Positions 44,426-53,336 of a stretch of 64,000 nt of DNA are shown in pieces. The notes under the pieces were generated by a model. It worked only from the letters and a program-made list of their open reading frames with translations, searched no databases and was not told the origin of the DNA. A program made the translations under genes and the position numbers. Each line of letters begins with the position of its first letter. The stretch's first letter is position 1. Origin of the DNA: AP-15 sp963832875 (GTDB taxonomy: Bacteria > Pseudomonadota > Alphaproteobacteria > ATCC43930 > CGMCC-115725); assembly GCA_963832875.1 (NCBI GenBank), contig CAWHWB010000007.1:186001-250000 (forward strand). The letters run 5' to 3'.

Positions 44426-44541
44426 CTAAATCAACGAGAAACCGCAGCCGGGCTCCCGCCATCGGGTCGCCAAAGTCCTGGGCTTCCGCGGCGCCGGGTC
44501 TGGGCTTATCCTGAGCGGTCGTCGAACGGGAAGGACGCCCG

Positions 44542-45285
44542 ATGAGACCCTCCTTCGCCGTCGTCGCGGCGGTGGCAATTTGCTTACTAGGCGGCCCGAC
44601 GCACGCCGCCGGTGTCGAGCTCACGGTGGTGCTCGCCGCCGATGTTTCGCGCAGCATCGATGACCGGGAATTCAAACTGCAGCGTAAGGGCTACGCCGCG
44701 GCGCTGACCGACCCGCGCGTCCTCAAGGCCCTACAGGCCACCAAGAGTGGGGCGATCGAGGTGTCGTTTATCGAATGGTCGGGCGAGGACGAGCAGCGGG
44801 TCGTGCTCGGCTGGACCGAGATCCGCGACGAGGAGGATGGCGTCGGTGCGGCGGCCGCGATCCTCAAGGCGCCGCGATCCTTTACCGGACGCACCTCGAT
44901 CAGCGCCGCAATCGATTTCGCCAAGGCGTATTTCACCCGGGCGAAATGGCCGGCGGCGCGCCAGGTCATCGACATCTCGGGCGACGGCAACAGCAACGCC
45001 GGCCGTCCGCTCGCCGACGCGCGCGATCAGGCGGTCGCCGCCGGCATCACCATCAATGGGCTGGCGATCATCAACGACGAGCCGAACTTGGGCGATTCGC
45101 CCCACACCCACCCGCCCGGCGGTCTGCCCAACTATTATCGGCAGAACGTGATCGGCGGGACCGACGCCTTTCTGATCGTAGTCAAGGATTTCGACTCCTT
45201 TGCCGAGGCGATGGCGAACAAGCTGGCGAAGGAGATCGACGTCGCCGGCCGCGCGCAACGCGAACGGGAGGCCGGGCTGCGCTGA
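44542..45285 (+). CDS. DUF1194 protein with VWA-like fold
   Basis: A 247-residue exported protein. The signal peptide ends near residue 23 (THAAGVEL). A von Willebrand A-type core follows: VLAADVSRSIDDREF (a MIDAS-like DxSxS), EVSFIEWSG, and TSISAAIDFAKAYF. It is likely periplasmic. DUF1194 proteins are common in alphaproteobacteria and of unknown function. The final KLAKEIDVAGRAQRERE is charged. It is divergent from the receptor with about 195 bp between, an AT-rich gap that holds the palindrome. No operon partner follows directly. Confidence 0.9.
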   Translation: MRPSFAVVAAVAICLLGGPTHAAGVELTVVLAADVSRSIDDREFKLQRKGYAAALTDPRVLKALQATKSGAIEVSFIEWSGEDEQRVVLGWTEIRDEEDGVGAAAAILKAPRSFTGRTSISAAIDFAKAYFTRAKWPAARQVIDISGDGNSNAGRPLADARDQAVAAGITINGLAIINDEPNLGDSPHTHPPGGLPNYYRQNVIGGTDAFLIVVKDFDSFAEAMANKLAKEIDVAGRAQREREAGLR

Positions 45286-45472
45286 CCCGCCGACCCGGCC
45301 CAAAACGGCAAAGCCGGACAGAGCAGTCAGCATCGTCCTCGTCGCTGCGGCGACATCAATGACGAGGACCTCGCCTTTGCCGCGGCTGTCGACTGGGGCT
45401 CCGGGCGGAAACCGGCTGCGGCGGCGCTTTCCGGACTAGGGATTCGCGCCACGCCCCCCTAAACTCGCGTCG

Positions 45473-46429
45473 ATGACCAGCCGCCGTGACATTTTTCCGC
45501 CGATCGAGCCTTATCGGACCGGGACCCTGCGGCTCGATCTTAGGCACACGATGTACTGGGAAGAGTCGGGGAACCCCCGCGGCGCGCCAGCGCTGTTTCT
45601 GCACGGCGGGCCCGGCGCCGGGGCCACCGCGGTGCATCGCCGCTTTTTCGATCCCGATTTCTGGAGGATCGTGATCTTCGACCAACGCGGCGCGGGGCGA
45701 TCGCTGCCGCTCGGCGAGACCCGTGACAACTCGCCCTCCCACCTCGTCGCCGACATCGAGCGCCTGCGGCTTGAGCTTAAGATCGACCGCTGGTTGGTGT
45801 TCGGCGGCTCGTGGGGCTCGACCTTGGCGCTCGATTATGCCGCGACCCATCCCGGGCATTGCGCCGGGCTGGTCCTGCGCGGGATTTTCTTGTGCCGCGC
45901 CGACGAGATCGACTGGTTTCTCTACGGCGTGCGGCGGATCTTTCCCGAGGCGTGGCGCGCCTTTGCCGGGTTTCTGCCCGAAAGCGAACGCGACGACATT
46001 CTAGCCGCCTATCACCGCCGCCTGCTCGACCCCGACCCCTCCGTCCACCTGCCGGCGGCGCGCGCCTGGAGCAGCTATGAGGGCGCGTGCTCGACTTTGC
46101 TGCCAAACCCCGAGACGGTCTCCGCCTTTGGCGAGGAGAGGCTCGCCCTCGGTCTGGCGCGGATCGAAGCGCATTTTTTCCGGCATCATCTGTTCGAGGG
46201 CGCGCGCGACCTGGTCGCCCGGATCGGGTCGATCCGCCGGCTGCCGGGGATCATCGTCCAGGGACGGTACGACATGGTGTGCCCGATCGGCAGCGCCGAC
46301 GCGCTGGCTCGCGCCTGGCCCGAGGCGGACTACCGGATCGTGCCCGACGCCGGCCACTCGGCGATGGAGCCGGGCGTCCGCGAGCAGCTGGTGCTGGCGA
46401 CCGAGCGCATGAAGCGGCAGGCGCGCTGA
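45473..46429 (+). CDS. pip: Proline iminopeptidase
   Basis: A 318-residue alpha/beta hydrolase of family S33 that removes N-terminal proline from peptides. HGGPGAG (44-50) forms the oxyanion region. The nucleophile is S113 in GGSWGS, the aspartate is in GRYDMVCP, and the histidine is in DAGHSAME. DQRGAGRSLP is a classic proline iminopeptidase motif. Length is normal. The ATG at 45473 lacks a strong ribosome site. It stands alone between DUF1194 and PagL-like genes. Confidence 0.93.
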   Translation: MTSRRDIFPPIEPYRTGTLRLDLRHTMYWEESGNPRGAPALFLHGGPGAGATAVHRRFFDPDFWRIVIFDQRGAGRSLPLGETRDNSPSHLVADIERLRLELKIDRWLVFGGSWGSTLALDYAATHPGHCAGLVLRGIFLCRADEIDWFLYGVRRIFPEAWRAFAGFLPESERDDILAAYHRRLLDPDPSVHLPAARAWSSYEGACSTLLPNPETVSAFGEERLALGLARIEAHFFRHHLFEGARDLVARIGSIRRLPGIIVQGRYDMVCPIGSADALARAWPEADYRIVPDAGHSAMEPGVREQLVLATERMKRQAR

Positions 46430-46608
46430 CCCTGGCGCGGCCTCGGGCTCGTCCGCAGCACGGTCCCCGCGCACCGCAACCGGCTTCGGCGAGCCATGTT
46501 ATCGCTCGCGGTCAAAACCTCGGGTCGAAAATCGGAGCCGCGGATTTCCGGTCTGGTTTCTCTTGCCGCAAGGTCTTAGGGAGGGCAATCTGCCGTCGGT
46601 TTTTCCGT

Positions 46609-47172
46609 ATGAGGCGGGAGTGGCATTTGAGCTCGGGCAACGCTGCGGACCGCGCAATAATGGGCATGCTTCTGCTGCTCGGTATTGTCGTGGCGCAGCC
46701 CGCTGCCGCGCAGTTCGTCACCTTTGGCTCGCCCGGCGACCCGCCGCGAGTGGCGCTCGGCGGCGGCGTGTTCGACGTGCTTCCCGACGACAAAAAAGGC
46801 AATGCCGTTAGGACCTTTATGGTGGGAGGCGAATATAGATTTGGCGATTTATGGTGGATCTTCTCGCCCTTCGTGGGGGTTTTTGGGACAGCCCAAGGCG
46901 CCTTTTACGGCTATTTCGGGTTTGGCTTCGACATCAATTTTCCGCACAATCTGGTCCTGACCCCCAGTGCCGCAGCAGGTTATTTCGAGCCCGGCCACGG
47001 CCTCGACCTCGGCTATTGGTGGGAGTTCCGCACCGGCGCCGAACTCGACTATCGCTTTGCCGACCAGCGGCGCGTCGGCGTTGGTTTTTATCACATCTCG
47101 AACGCCGGCCTCGGCAAGGAAAACCCGGGCCAGGAGATGCTGAACGTCGTTTTCACCGTGCCGATGCGCTGA
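46609..47172 (+). CDS. PagL-like lipid A 3-O-deacylase (acyloxyacyl hydrolase)
   Basis: A protein of about 187 residues with an N-terminal signal (MGMLLLLGIVVAQPAAAQ) and an outer-membrane beta-barrel pattern. The C-terminal third has FYHISNAGLG then NPGQE, matching the PagL His-Ser-Asn/Glu active-site signature. It may trim lipid A acyl chains. The start is unclear: ATG 46609 or the internal ATG 46660, which begins the hydrophobic segment; both give a workable signal. It stands alone. Aromatic strand pairs (GYFGFGFDI, GYWWEFRTGAE) support a small barrel. Confidence 0.72.
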   Translation: MRREWHLSSGNAADRAIMGMLLLLGIVVAQPAAAQFVTFGSPGDPPRVALGGGVFDVLPDDKKGNAVRTFMVGGEYRFGDLWWIFSPFVGVFGTAQGAFYGYFGFGFDINFPHNLVLTPSAAAGYFEPGHGLDLGYWWEFRTGAELDYRFADQRRVGVGFYHISNAGLGKENPGQEMLNVVFTVPMR

Positions 47173-47223
47173 TCATCGGCGACGCGGCGCGCGCCAGGCC
47201 GGGATAATCGGCGGCGGCGCAGA

Positions 47224-47541
47224 TTAGGGCAGGGGCGGGCGGCGGTCGCGTTCGGGAGCGATCTCGTCGATCGCCCGTGCGAGTGCCACGTCGCGTTCGC
47301 TCACCCCATCGACATCATGGGTCGCCAACACGATTTCGACCCGGTTGTAGACATTGAACAGCTCGGGGTGGTGATCCATCTTTTCGGCCAATAGCGCGAT
47401 TCGCGAGATGAAGCCCCAGGCTTCCGAGAAATTGCCGAAATGATAGCTCTTGCGGATCGCATCTCGGTCGGCCACCTCGGCCCAGCCGTGCAGTTCGCGC
47501 AGTGCCGCATGCCGCGCCGCTCCGACCAGCTTTTCGACCAT
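47224..47541 (-). CDS. phhB: 4a-hydroxytetrahydrobiopterin dehydratase (PCD)
   Basis: A 105-residue enzyme that dehydrates 4a-hydroxytetrahydrobiopterin so that pterin cofactors can be recycled. ISRIALLAEKMDHHPELFNV holds the key His-His-Pro region, and the ending TLATHDVDGVSERDVALA fits. I place the start at the ATG of MVEKLVG (47541), with GGGAGAG upstream; the long open frame beyond is not coding. It is divergent from the zincin gene. No phenylalanine hydroxylase is in the window, which is common for this small family. Confidence 0.9.
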   Translation of the reverse strand: MVEKLVGAARHAALRELHGWAEVADRDAIRKSYHFGNFSEAWGFISRIALLAEKMDHHPELFNVYNRVEIVLATHDVDGVSERDVALARAIDEIAPERDRRPPLP

Positions 47542-47613
47542 GTCGCTCTCCCTTTGCTCGCCTCGAGCTGAATTGCGCGCTGGCGCGGGCGAAATCAAGC
47601 GCCGGGTGCGGGC

Positions 47614-48006
47614 ATGACCGGGCGGCCGGCGCCCTCCCTTGCCGATATCGAGACGCTGGCGAACCAGGCGCTCGCCACGATCCCGCGTCGCTTCAAGCGC
47701 CATCTCGGCGGAGTGGTGATCCGGGTCGAGGATTTCCCCGACGCCGAGACCGAACGGGCAATGGGCCTCGCCAGCCCGTTCGACATTCTCGGCCTTTATC
47801 GCGGCGTCGCCCTGCCACACAAAAGCCTCAGCGATCCGCGCCCGCATGTCGACATGATCTTTCTCTACCGCCGGCCGATCCTCGAATACTGGCGTGAGAC
47901 CGGCGAAGACCTCGGTTATCTGGTGCGCCACGTGCTGGTCCACGAGATCGGCCATCACTTCGGCTTTAGCGACGCCGACATGACGCGGATTGAGACGTCG
48001 CGCTGA
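47614..48006 (+). CDS. Zincin-like metallopeptidase family protein (PF06262 type)
   Basis: A 130-residue protein with the zinc motif HEIGHHFG (118 region) near its C-terminus, and YRGVALPHKSL before it. The family is a small, stand-alone zincin of unknown substrate, found next to many housekeeping genes in alphaproteobacteria. The N-terminal half (ADIETLANQALATIPRRFK) is helical. It is divergent from the pterin dehydratase with 72 bp between. The peptidase activity is inferred from the HExxH motif only. Confidence 0.88.
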   Translation: MTGRPAPSLADIETLANQALATIPRRFKRHLGGVVIRVEDFPDAETERAMGLASPFDILGLYRGVALPHKSLSDPRPHVDMIFLYRRPILEYWRETGEDLGYLVRHVLVHEIGHHFGFSDADMTRIETSR

Positions 48007-48405
48007 GCCCTTCACCGCATCGGATACGAGCATGTGAAGAAATCGAAACCGCGACCGTGAACCAGCAATTTTTTTATCGCCCTCCGGCGGAGGCCCCGAC
48101 CCATTGCTTAACTTTACCGAATTCGTCGGTCTCAGCTTTTGTGCGGCTGAAGATTTGCAGCCTTAACTATTCACTTCCCACCCCGGCGAAGCCTGGGGCC
48201 CATGCCGTCCGCCATCGCTTGCTTCGCCACCCGGATAGTGTATGCCGCTTCCCTTGCTTCCGGCCCCGAGGATTTCGCACGGCGTGCTTTTTCGCGACCG
48301 GATGACGATGGAGGATTTTGCTTTGTCCGCGCACCATCATGTGGCGGGCGGCGTTAGCCAGACCGAAGGCGCCGGCAATCGGTGTCGAGTATGGCTGGAG
48401 AGATC
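48007..48405. other. Gene-free interval
   Basis: About 400 bp without a convincing gene. It has a run of seven T (48069-48075), followed by a CCTCCG/CGGAGG hairpin (about 48079-48092), and a CCCCGGCGAAGCCTGGGG palindrome near 48182-48199 of the kind scattered through GC-rich genomes. I see no FNR-type box and no coding bias. Confidence 0.5.
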
Positions 48406-48633
48406 ATGAGCGACATAGCGGCCCGAGAGGCGCCGACATCGACCGCCGCGACGCGGCAAACCGAGCCCGAGGTGGTGGCGGCCGTATCCTCGGGCGAAGG
48501 GCACCCGGATCGAGAGCAGGCCGTCCGCGAACGCGCCTACGCGATCTGGGAGGAAGAGGGTCGGCCGCATGGTCGCGACCTTGATCATTGGCATCGCGCC
48601 GCAGCCGAGATCGACCGCCACACTCCGCGGTAA
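48406..48633 (+). CDS. DUF2934-like small protein
   Basis: A 75-residue protein ending with the DUF2934 pattern: REQAVRERAYAIWEEEGRPH, then GRDLDHWHRAAAEI. The N-terminal 30 residues are low in order. The ATG at 48406 has GGAGAG upstream. DUF2934 occurs in many small alphaproteobacterial proteins; no function is known. It is followed 30 bp later by a zinc-ribbon protein on the same strand, possibly co-transcribed. Confidence 0.75.
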   Translation: MSDIAAREAPTSTAATRQTEPEVVAAVSSGEGHPDREQAVRERAYAIWEEEGRPHGRDLDHWHRAAAEIDRHTPR

Positions 48634-48663
48634 CACGGTACCTCTGCGGCCCGGAAAGGTTGA

Positions 48664-48924
48664 ATGCCACAACTATCGAGCGACACCGAGCGAGTAGCGG
48701 ACATGCAAAGTATACTGGAAAACTACGTGTTGCCGGTGGCTTGTCCACATTGCGGCGCACGGATACAGAAGACCGTCAAATGGTTCAGGGAGAACCACCA
48801 GATGGATTGTCCGTGCGGGACGACGATCTATCTGGCGACGGACGAGCTGATCCCGGCCGTTGACGCGCTCGAAGCAGCGCTGAGGCGTCTGGTCCGGCCG
48901 GCACGGGCGACCGCCGAAAGCTAA
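48664..48924 (+). CDS. Small zinc-ribbon-like protein
   Basis: An 86-residue protein with two cysteine pairs: CPHCGA near residue 27-30 and CPCGT near residue 49-51. The intervening 'RIQKTVKWFRENHQMD' is compatible with a zinc ribbon. The C-terminus is helical (VDALEAALRRLVRP). It is not a family I can name. The spacing to the DUF2934-like gene (30 bp) suggests a two-gene unit. It may bind nucleic acid or act as a metal-carrying adaptor; this is a guess from the motif. Confidence 0.6.
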   Translation: MPQLSSDTERVADMQSILENYVLPVACPHCGARIQKTVKWFRENHQMDCPCGTTIYLATDELIPAVDALEAALRRLVRPARATAES

Positions 48925-49122
48925 CGAGCTTCCGCAAGGCGCCCGCTTCGCCGTTTCGCACCGCCGGTCGCGGCAGGGCGCCAGCGACGCGGTGCTCGGC
49001 TGCCCGGTGGCGACCGCGCCGCAATCCGGGGCAGCAGGCGCGCCGTCTCGGCGCGTATCGACCCAGCCTGCGCATCCTTATATCCTGATATCCTGCGTCC
49101 ACAGCAGCGGCGGAACATCACC

Positions 49123-51232
49123 TTGCCTCTCGACATCCTGCCCAGCGTGTGCCCGCACGATTGCCCGAGCGCCTGCGCGCTCGAGGTCGAGCGCATCAAG
49201 CCAGCCCCGGCGGAAGCCGGGGGAGCGCGCATCGGGCGCGTGCACGGGGCCGCCTCGCAGAGCTACACGCACGGCGTCGTCTGCGCCAAGGTCGCCCGCT
49301 ACGCCGAGCGTCAGCACCATCCCGATCGCCTGTCGCAGCCGTTGCGCCGGGTCGGCGAGAAGGGCGTCGGCCGTGCCGCTTTCGCGCCGATTTCGTGGGA
49401 CGACGCGCTCAACGAGGCCGCAGAAGGGCTGACCCGCGCCGCCCGGCGTCACGGCCCGCAAGCGGTCTGGCCCTATTATTATGCCGGGACCATGGGCCTG
49501 GTGCAGCGCGACGGCATCAACCGGCTGCGCCACGCGATGGGCTATTCGCGCGAGGATCTGACGATCTGCAACGCGCTCGCCGATGCCGGCTGGCTGGCCG
49601 GCGTCGGGGTCAAACGCGGCGTAGACGGGCGCGAGATGGGTAAATCGGACCTGATCGTCGTCTGGGGCGGCAACCCGGTGTCGACCCAAGTCAACGTGAT
49701 GACCCATATCGCGATCGCCAGGCGCGAGCGCGGGGCCAAGCTCGTCGTCATCGATCCCTACCGCACCGCCAGCGCCGAGGCCGCCGATCTGCACCTGGCG
49801 CCGTTGCCCGGCACCGACGGGGCGCTCGCCTGCGCGGTCATGCACGTACTGTTCAAGGAGGGCCATGCCGACCGCGCTTATATGGCGCGACACACCGACG
49901 ACCCGGCCGGGCTCGAAGCGCATCTGGCGAGCCGCGACCCGGCCTGGGCGGCGGCGATCACCGGGCTTGCCGAAGACGAGATCATCGATTTCGCCCGCCT
50001 TTACGGCCGCACCCGGCGCAGCTACATCCGCGTCGGCTACGGCTTTTCGCGCTCGCGCAACGGCTCGGCCCAGCTGTTCGCGGTGACCTGCCTGCCCACG
50101 GTGACCGGCGCCTGGCAATATCAGGGCGGCGGTGCGCTTTATTCGAACCACGGCCTCGTCGCGCTCGACCGCACTCTCGTCGAAGGTCTCGATCTGCTCG
50201 ATCCCGCGACCCGCATTCTCGACCAGTCGCGGATCGGCCCGGTCTTGACCGGCGATCGGCGGGATCTGGGTGACGGCCCGCCGGTCACAGCACTGTTTGT
50301 TCAGAACACCAATCCGATGGCGGTAGCGCCCGAATCGGGCGCTGGTGCGGCAGGGCTTTGCCCGCGACGATCTGTTCGTCTGCGTCCACGAGCAGTTCAT
50401 GACCGAAACCGCGGCGATGGCCGACATCGTGTTGCCGGCGACGACCTTTCTCGAGCACGACGATTTCTACACCGCCGGCGGCCATACCTATTTGCAGCTA
50501 GCCCGCGCGATCCTGCCGCCCTATGCCGAGTGCCGCTCGAACCACGACGTGATCTGCGGCCTCGCCCGGCGCCTCGGCGCGCGCCACCCGGGCTTCGAGA
50601 TGAGCCCGCTCGAACTGATCGACCGCACCCTGCGCGCGAGCGGCCTGCCGGGCGTCGCCGATTTTCCGCCGGACGGTTGGCTCGATTGCTGCCCGCCCTT
50701 CGCGACCGCGCATTTTCTCGACGGGTTCGGCCATACCGACGAAAGGTTCCATTTCCGCGCCGACTGGCGCACCGTCGGCCATGACCACGCGCGGCTGCCG
50801 GCCTTTCCCGACCATGTGGCGATCATCGACGACGGCGACCCGCAGCGTCCGTTTCGCCTGGTCGCCGCCCCCTCGCGCTCGTTTTTGAATACCAGCTTCA
50901 ACAACACCCCCTCGGGCATCGCCCGCGAGGGAAGGCCGACCGCCCTCGTCCACCCCGATAGCTTGGCCGGGCTCGGCCTCGGCGACGGCGACCGGGTGCG
51001 GCTCGGCAACGCCAAGGGCAGCGTTGTCGTCCACGCCCGCGCGTTCGACGGGCTGCAGCGGCGGGTCGTCATCGTCGAAGGGGTCTGGCCCAACCACGCC
51101 TTTGAAGAAGGTATCGGGATCAATCTGTTGACTAGCGCAGATCCGGGATTGCCACGCGGCGGTGCCGTCTTTCACGACACCTCGGTGTGGCTGCGCCCGG
51201 CCTCAAGGGGCACGGATGAGCGACGACGATAA
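49123..51232 (+). pseudogene. Molybdopterin oxidoreductase with [4Fe-4S] cluster, frameshifted
   Basis: A DMSO-reductase-superfamily enzyme of about 702 codons, broken by one base. The N-terminal [4Fe-4S] ligands are C10, C14, C18 and C54 (CPHDCPSAC; GVVCAK). WGGNPVSTQVNV and RRERGAKLVVIDPYRT are Mo-bis-MGD segments. Up to 50336 coding is in one frame; from 50340 it continues one frame over with LVRQGFARDDLFVCVHEQFM and ends at 51232. Removing one G from the GGG near 50337 restores ES-AL-VRQGF. The TTG at 49123 is the likely start. It overlaps the VWA gene by 17 bp. It could be a sequence error. The substrate is unknown, and no membrane or small subunit lies alongside. Confidence 0.82.
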
Positions 51233-51923
51233 AGGGCTTCCGACCGAGCAGCGCTCGGCCGAGGTCGCGGAATTTCTCGACCAACTGAAACGCGCGCCGG
51301 CGCCCGCCGGGGGCGGTCGCGGGCGGCTGATCTTCGCGCTCGACGCCACCGCCAGCCGCGAGCCCACCTGGGATCGCGCCTGCAAGATTCAGGGCGAGAT
51401 GTTCGAGGCGACGGCGGCGTTGGGCGGGCTCGAAATCCAGCTCGTCTATTATCGCGGCTTTGCCGAATGCAAGGCCAGCCGCTGGATGACGACGGCCGCC
51501 GATCTGCACCGGGTCATGCGCTCGGTGTTTTGCGTCGGCGGCGAGACCCAGATCGAGCGGGTGCTGAGCCATGCGATCCGCGAGACCGGCAAGCGGCGGG
51601 TCAACGCGCTGGTTTTCGTCGGCGACGCGATGGAGGAGAACGTCGACCGGCTGTGCCGGCTGGCCGGCGAGCTCGGGCTCTTGGGCGTGCCGGTGTTCAT
51701 TTTTCACGAGGGCGGCGAGCGCAAGGCCGGGGCGGCGTTCAAGCAGATCGCCAGCCTGTCGCGCGGTGCCTATCTGAGCTTCGACCTCGCCAGCGCCGAG
51801 CGCCTGAAGGAACTTCTGGCTGCGGTCGCGGTCTATGCCGCCGGCGGCTATCGCGCGCTTGCCGCCTATGGCGCCGGCAAGACCGGCGACATCCTGCGGC
51901 TGACCGCTCAGCTGCGCGGCTGA
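51216..51923 (+). CDS. VWA-domain protein
   Basis: A 235-residue soluble protein. The VWA core starts RLIFALDATASREPTWDRA with a MIDAS variant D43-x-T45-x-S47 (DxTxS). HEGGERKAGAAFKQIASLSR and an AYLSFDLASAERL segment follow. I start it at MSDDDKG (51216), within the end of the molybdopterin gene. The J-protein gene follows by 29 bp. Together with the molybdopterin enzyme and the J-protein it could form a maturation or chaperone set for the metalloenzyme. That is inference from order only. Confidence 0.85.
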   Translation: MSDDDKGLPTEQRSAEVAEFLDQLKRAPAPAGGGRGRLIFALDATASREPTWDRACKIQGEMFEATAALGGLEIQLVYYRGFAECKASRWMTTAADLHRVMRSVFCVGGETQIERVLSHAIRETGKRRVNALVFVGDAMEENVDRLCRLAGELGLLGVPVFIFHEGGERKAGAAFKQIASLSRGAYLSFDLASAERLKELLAAVAVYAAGGYRALAAYGAGKTGDILRLTAQLRG

Positions 51924-51952
51924 CGGCCAGCTTAACGGTTGAGGGGGCGGCG

Positions 51953-52669
51953 ATGCTGTTCCTCTTCGGTGGGTGTGTGGTCCTCGGCGGACTGTTACTG
52001 TTGGTCTATCTGTTCGTCAATGCCGACCCGGTGCGGCTCGCGCGCAACCTCAAATGGGCCGGGATCGGCATCGCCGCGGTCGCGGTGGTGGCGCTGGTGC
52101 TGATCCCGCCGCTGCGGGAATTGGCGGCCTTGCTGTTTCCGCTCGCCCTGTCGATGCCGATGTTGTCCCGGCTGCGCCGCCTGTTCGACCGCTACCGCGC
52201 GCCCTCTGGCGGGCAGAGCTCGACGGTGACCACCGCCTTGCTGCGGATGAGCCTCGACCACGACACCGGCAGCATGAGCGGCACCGTGCTGCGCGGCCGG
52301 TTCGCCGGAGCCCGGGTCGAGGAGCTGGGCCTCCCCGATCTCTTGGCATTGCTGCGCGAATGCCGGGCCGCGGACGAGGAGGGGGCGCGGCTGCTCGAAG
52401 CCTATCTCGATCGCCTTCACCCCAATTGGCGCGACGATTTGGCCGGCGGCGGCGGCAATGCCGGGCGCGGCAGCGGCGCATCCGCGAGCGGCGACATCAG
52501 CGTCGACGAGGCCTACGCGATCCTCGGCCTCGCCCGCGGTGCCACCGCGGACCAGATCAAGGAGGCGCATCGCCGGCTGATGGTCAAACTCCACCCCGAC
52601 CACGGCGGCTCGGACTATCTCGCCACCAAGATCAACCGCGCCCGCGACGTGCTGCTGCGCCGGCGATAG
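51953..52669 (+). CDS. Membrane-anchored J-domain protein (Tim14/Pam18-like)
   Basis: A 238-residue protein. Two N-terminal helices (about 3-22 and 36-52) anchor it. A cytoplasmic region follows, with a Gly/Ala-rich linker (164-180), and a C-terminal J-domain has the essential HPD at 214-216 (KLHPDHGGSDYLATKINRAR). The order with J-domain at the end and 'HPDHGGS-x-YLA-x-KIN' is that of alphaproteobacterial relatives of mitochondrial Tim14/Pam18. It would recruit DnaK at the membrane. The ATG at 51953 has GAGGGGG upstream. It follows the VWA gene by 29 bp. Confidence 0.88.
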   Translation: MLFLFGGCVVLGGLLLLVYLFVNADPVRLARNLKWAGIGIAAVAVVALVLIPPLRELAALLFPLALSMPMLSRLRRLFDRYRAPSGGQSSTVTTALLRMSLDHDTGSMSGTVLRGRFAGARVEELGLPDLLALLRECRAADEEGARLLEAYLDRLHPNWRDDLAGGGGNAGRGSGASASGDISVDEAYAILGLARGATADQIKEAHRRLMVKLHPDHGGSDYLATKINRARDVLLRRR

Positions 52670-52816
52670 CCGGTTGTCGCGCGCCGCAACGGCGGCCCTC
52701 ACCCTTCGCTGCGCTCAGGACCCTCTTCGGCAATGGGGGAGGGGGGGTGAGTGATGGGCGGTGAGGGCAGAAGTGGACTCGGTCCGCTTGATCCTGACCA
52801 ATACCCGCGCGCGCCG

Positions 52817-53071
52817 TCACACGCAGTCGAAAAAGGCGAAGCGTTCGCCGGCGCCGAGCCCTTCATAATAGGTCCGGCGCAACTGTGCGGTCTTGCCGTG
52901 GGCGGCGCAGGACCGCTGTGCGAGCGCCTTCGCCTGGTCGAGGCCGTTCATGATGCCGTCATAGCGGATCGAGACATGGGTGTCGTTGCCTTCGATGACC
53001 TGCACCGGGTCGCACCCGCTCAACAGCAATAACGGCAGCAGCAGGGCGCAAAGGGCGGCGGTTCGGAACAT
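52817..53071 (-). CDS. Small lipoprotein
   Basis: An 84-residue exported lipoprotein. The signal FRTAALCALLLPLLLLSGC places the lipobox cysteine at residue 20. The mature part has three further cysteines if the terminal FFDCV is counted, and a 'DTHVSIRYDGIM' segment. I do not recognise a family. I start it at the ATG at 53071, with GGGGGGA upstream; the open frame beyond is not coding. It lies opposite an MFS gene, with a 265-bp divergent gap that contains a TGTATC-N10-GATATACA near-palindrome (53133-53156). Confidence 0.72.
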   Translation of the reverse strand: MFRTAALCALLLPLLLLSGCDPVQVIEGNDTHVSIRYDGIMNGLDQAKALAQRSCAAHGKTAQLRRTYYEGLGAGERFAFFDCV

Positions 53072-53336
53072 TCCCCCCGGTGCGCGCAACCGACCCCCGA
53101 CGCCATTGCGCTTCTGCGGGCGGCTGGCACGCTGTATCCTTTGTCTATGATATACACTCACCATCATCCGCCGGGTGGCTCCTTTCTGGTCGAGCGGGCG
53201 AATGCCCGGAACGCCGCCGGCAGCTTTTACGGTTCTCGGCGCGGCTGGCAAGCCGTCGTAATGGCCCGCACCCGTGGCCCAGCTCCGCGTTGAGCGCCCG
53301 GTACGGCCGCTGCCGCCGGGTGGGCAGGGGTCGCGG

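Noticed and set aside
52698..52751. CTCACCC...GGGTGAG arms after the J-protein gene
   Set aside because: The arms are short and far apart with low-complexity sequence between. It looks like a scattered GC-rich repeat rather than a defined element.
53133..53156. TGTATC-N10-GATATACA near-palindrome between the lipoprotein and MFS genes
   Set aside because: The arms differ by an added TA and overlap a likely -10 region. I mention it with the genes but do not call it an operator.
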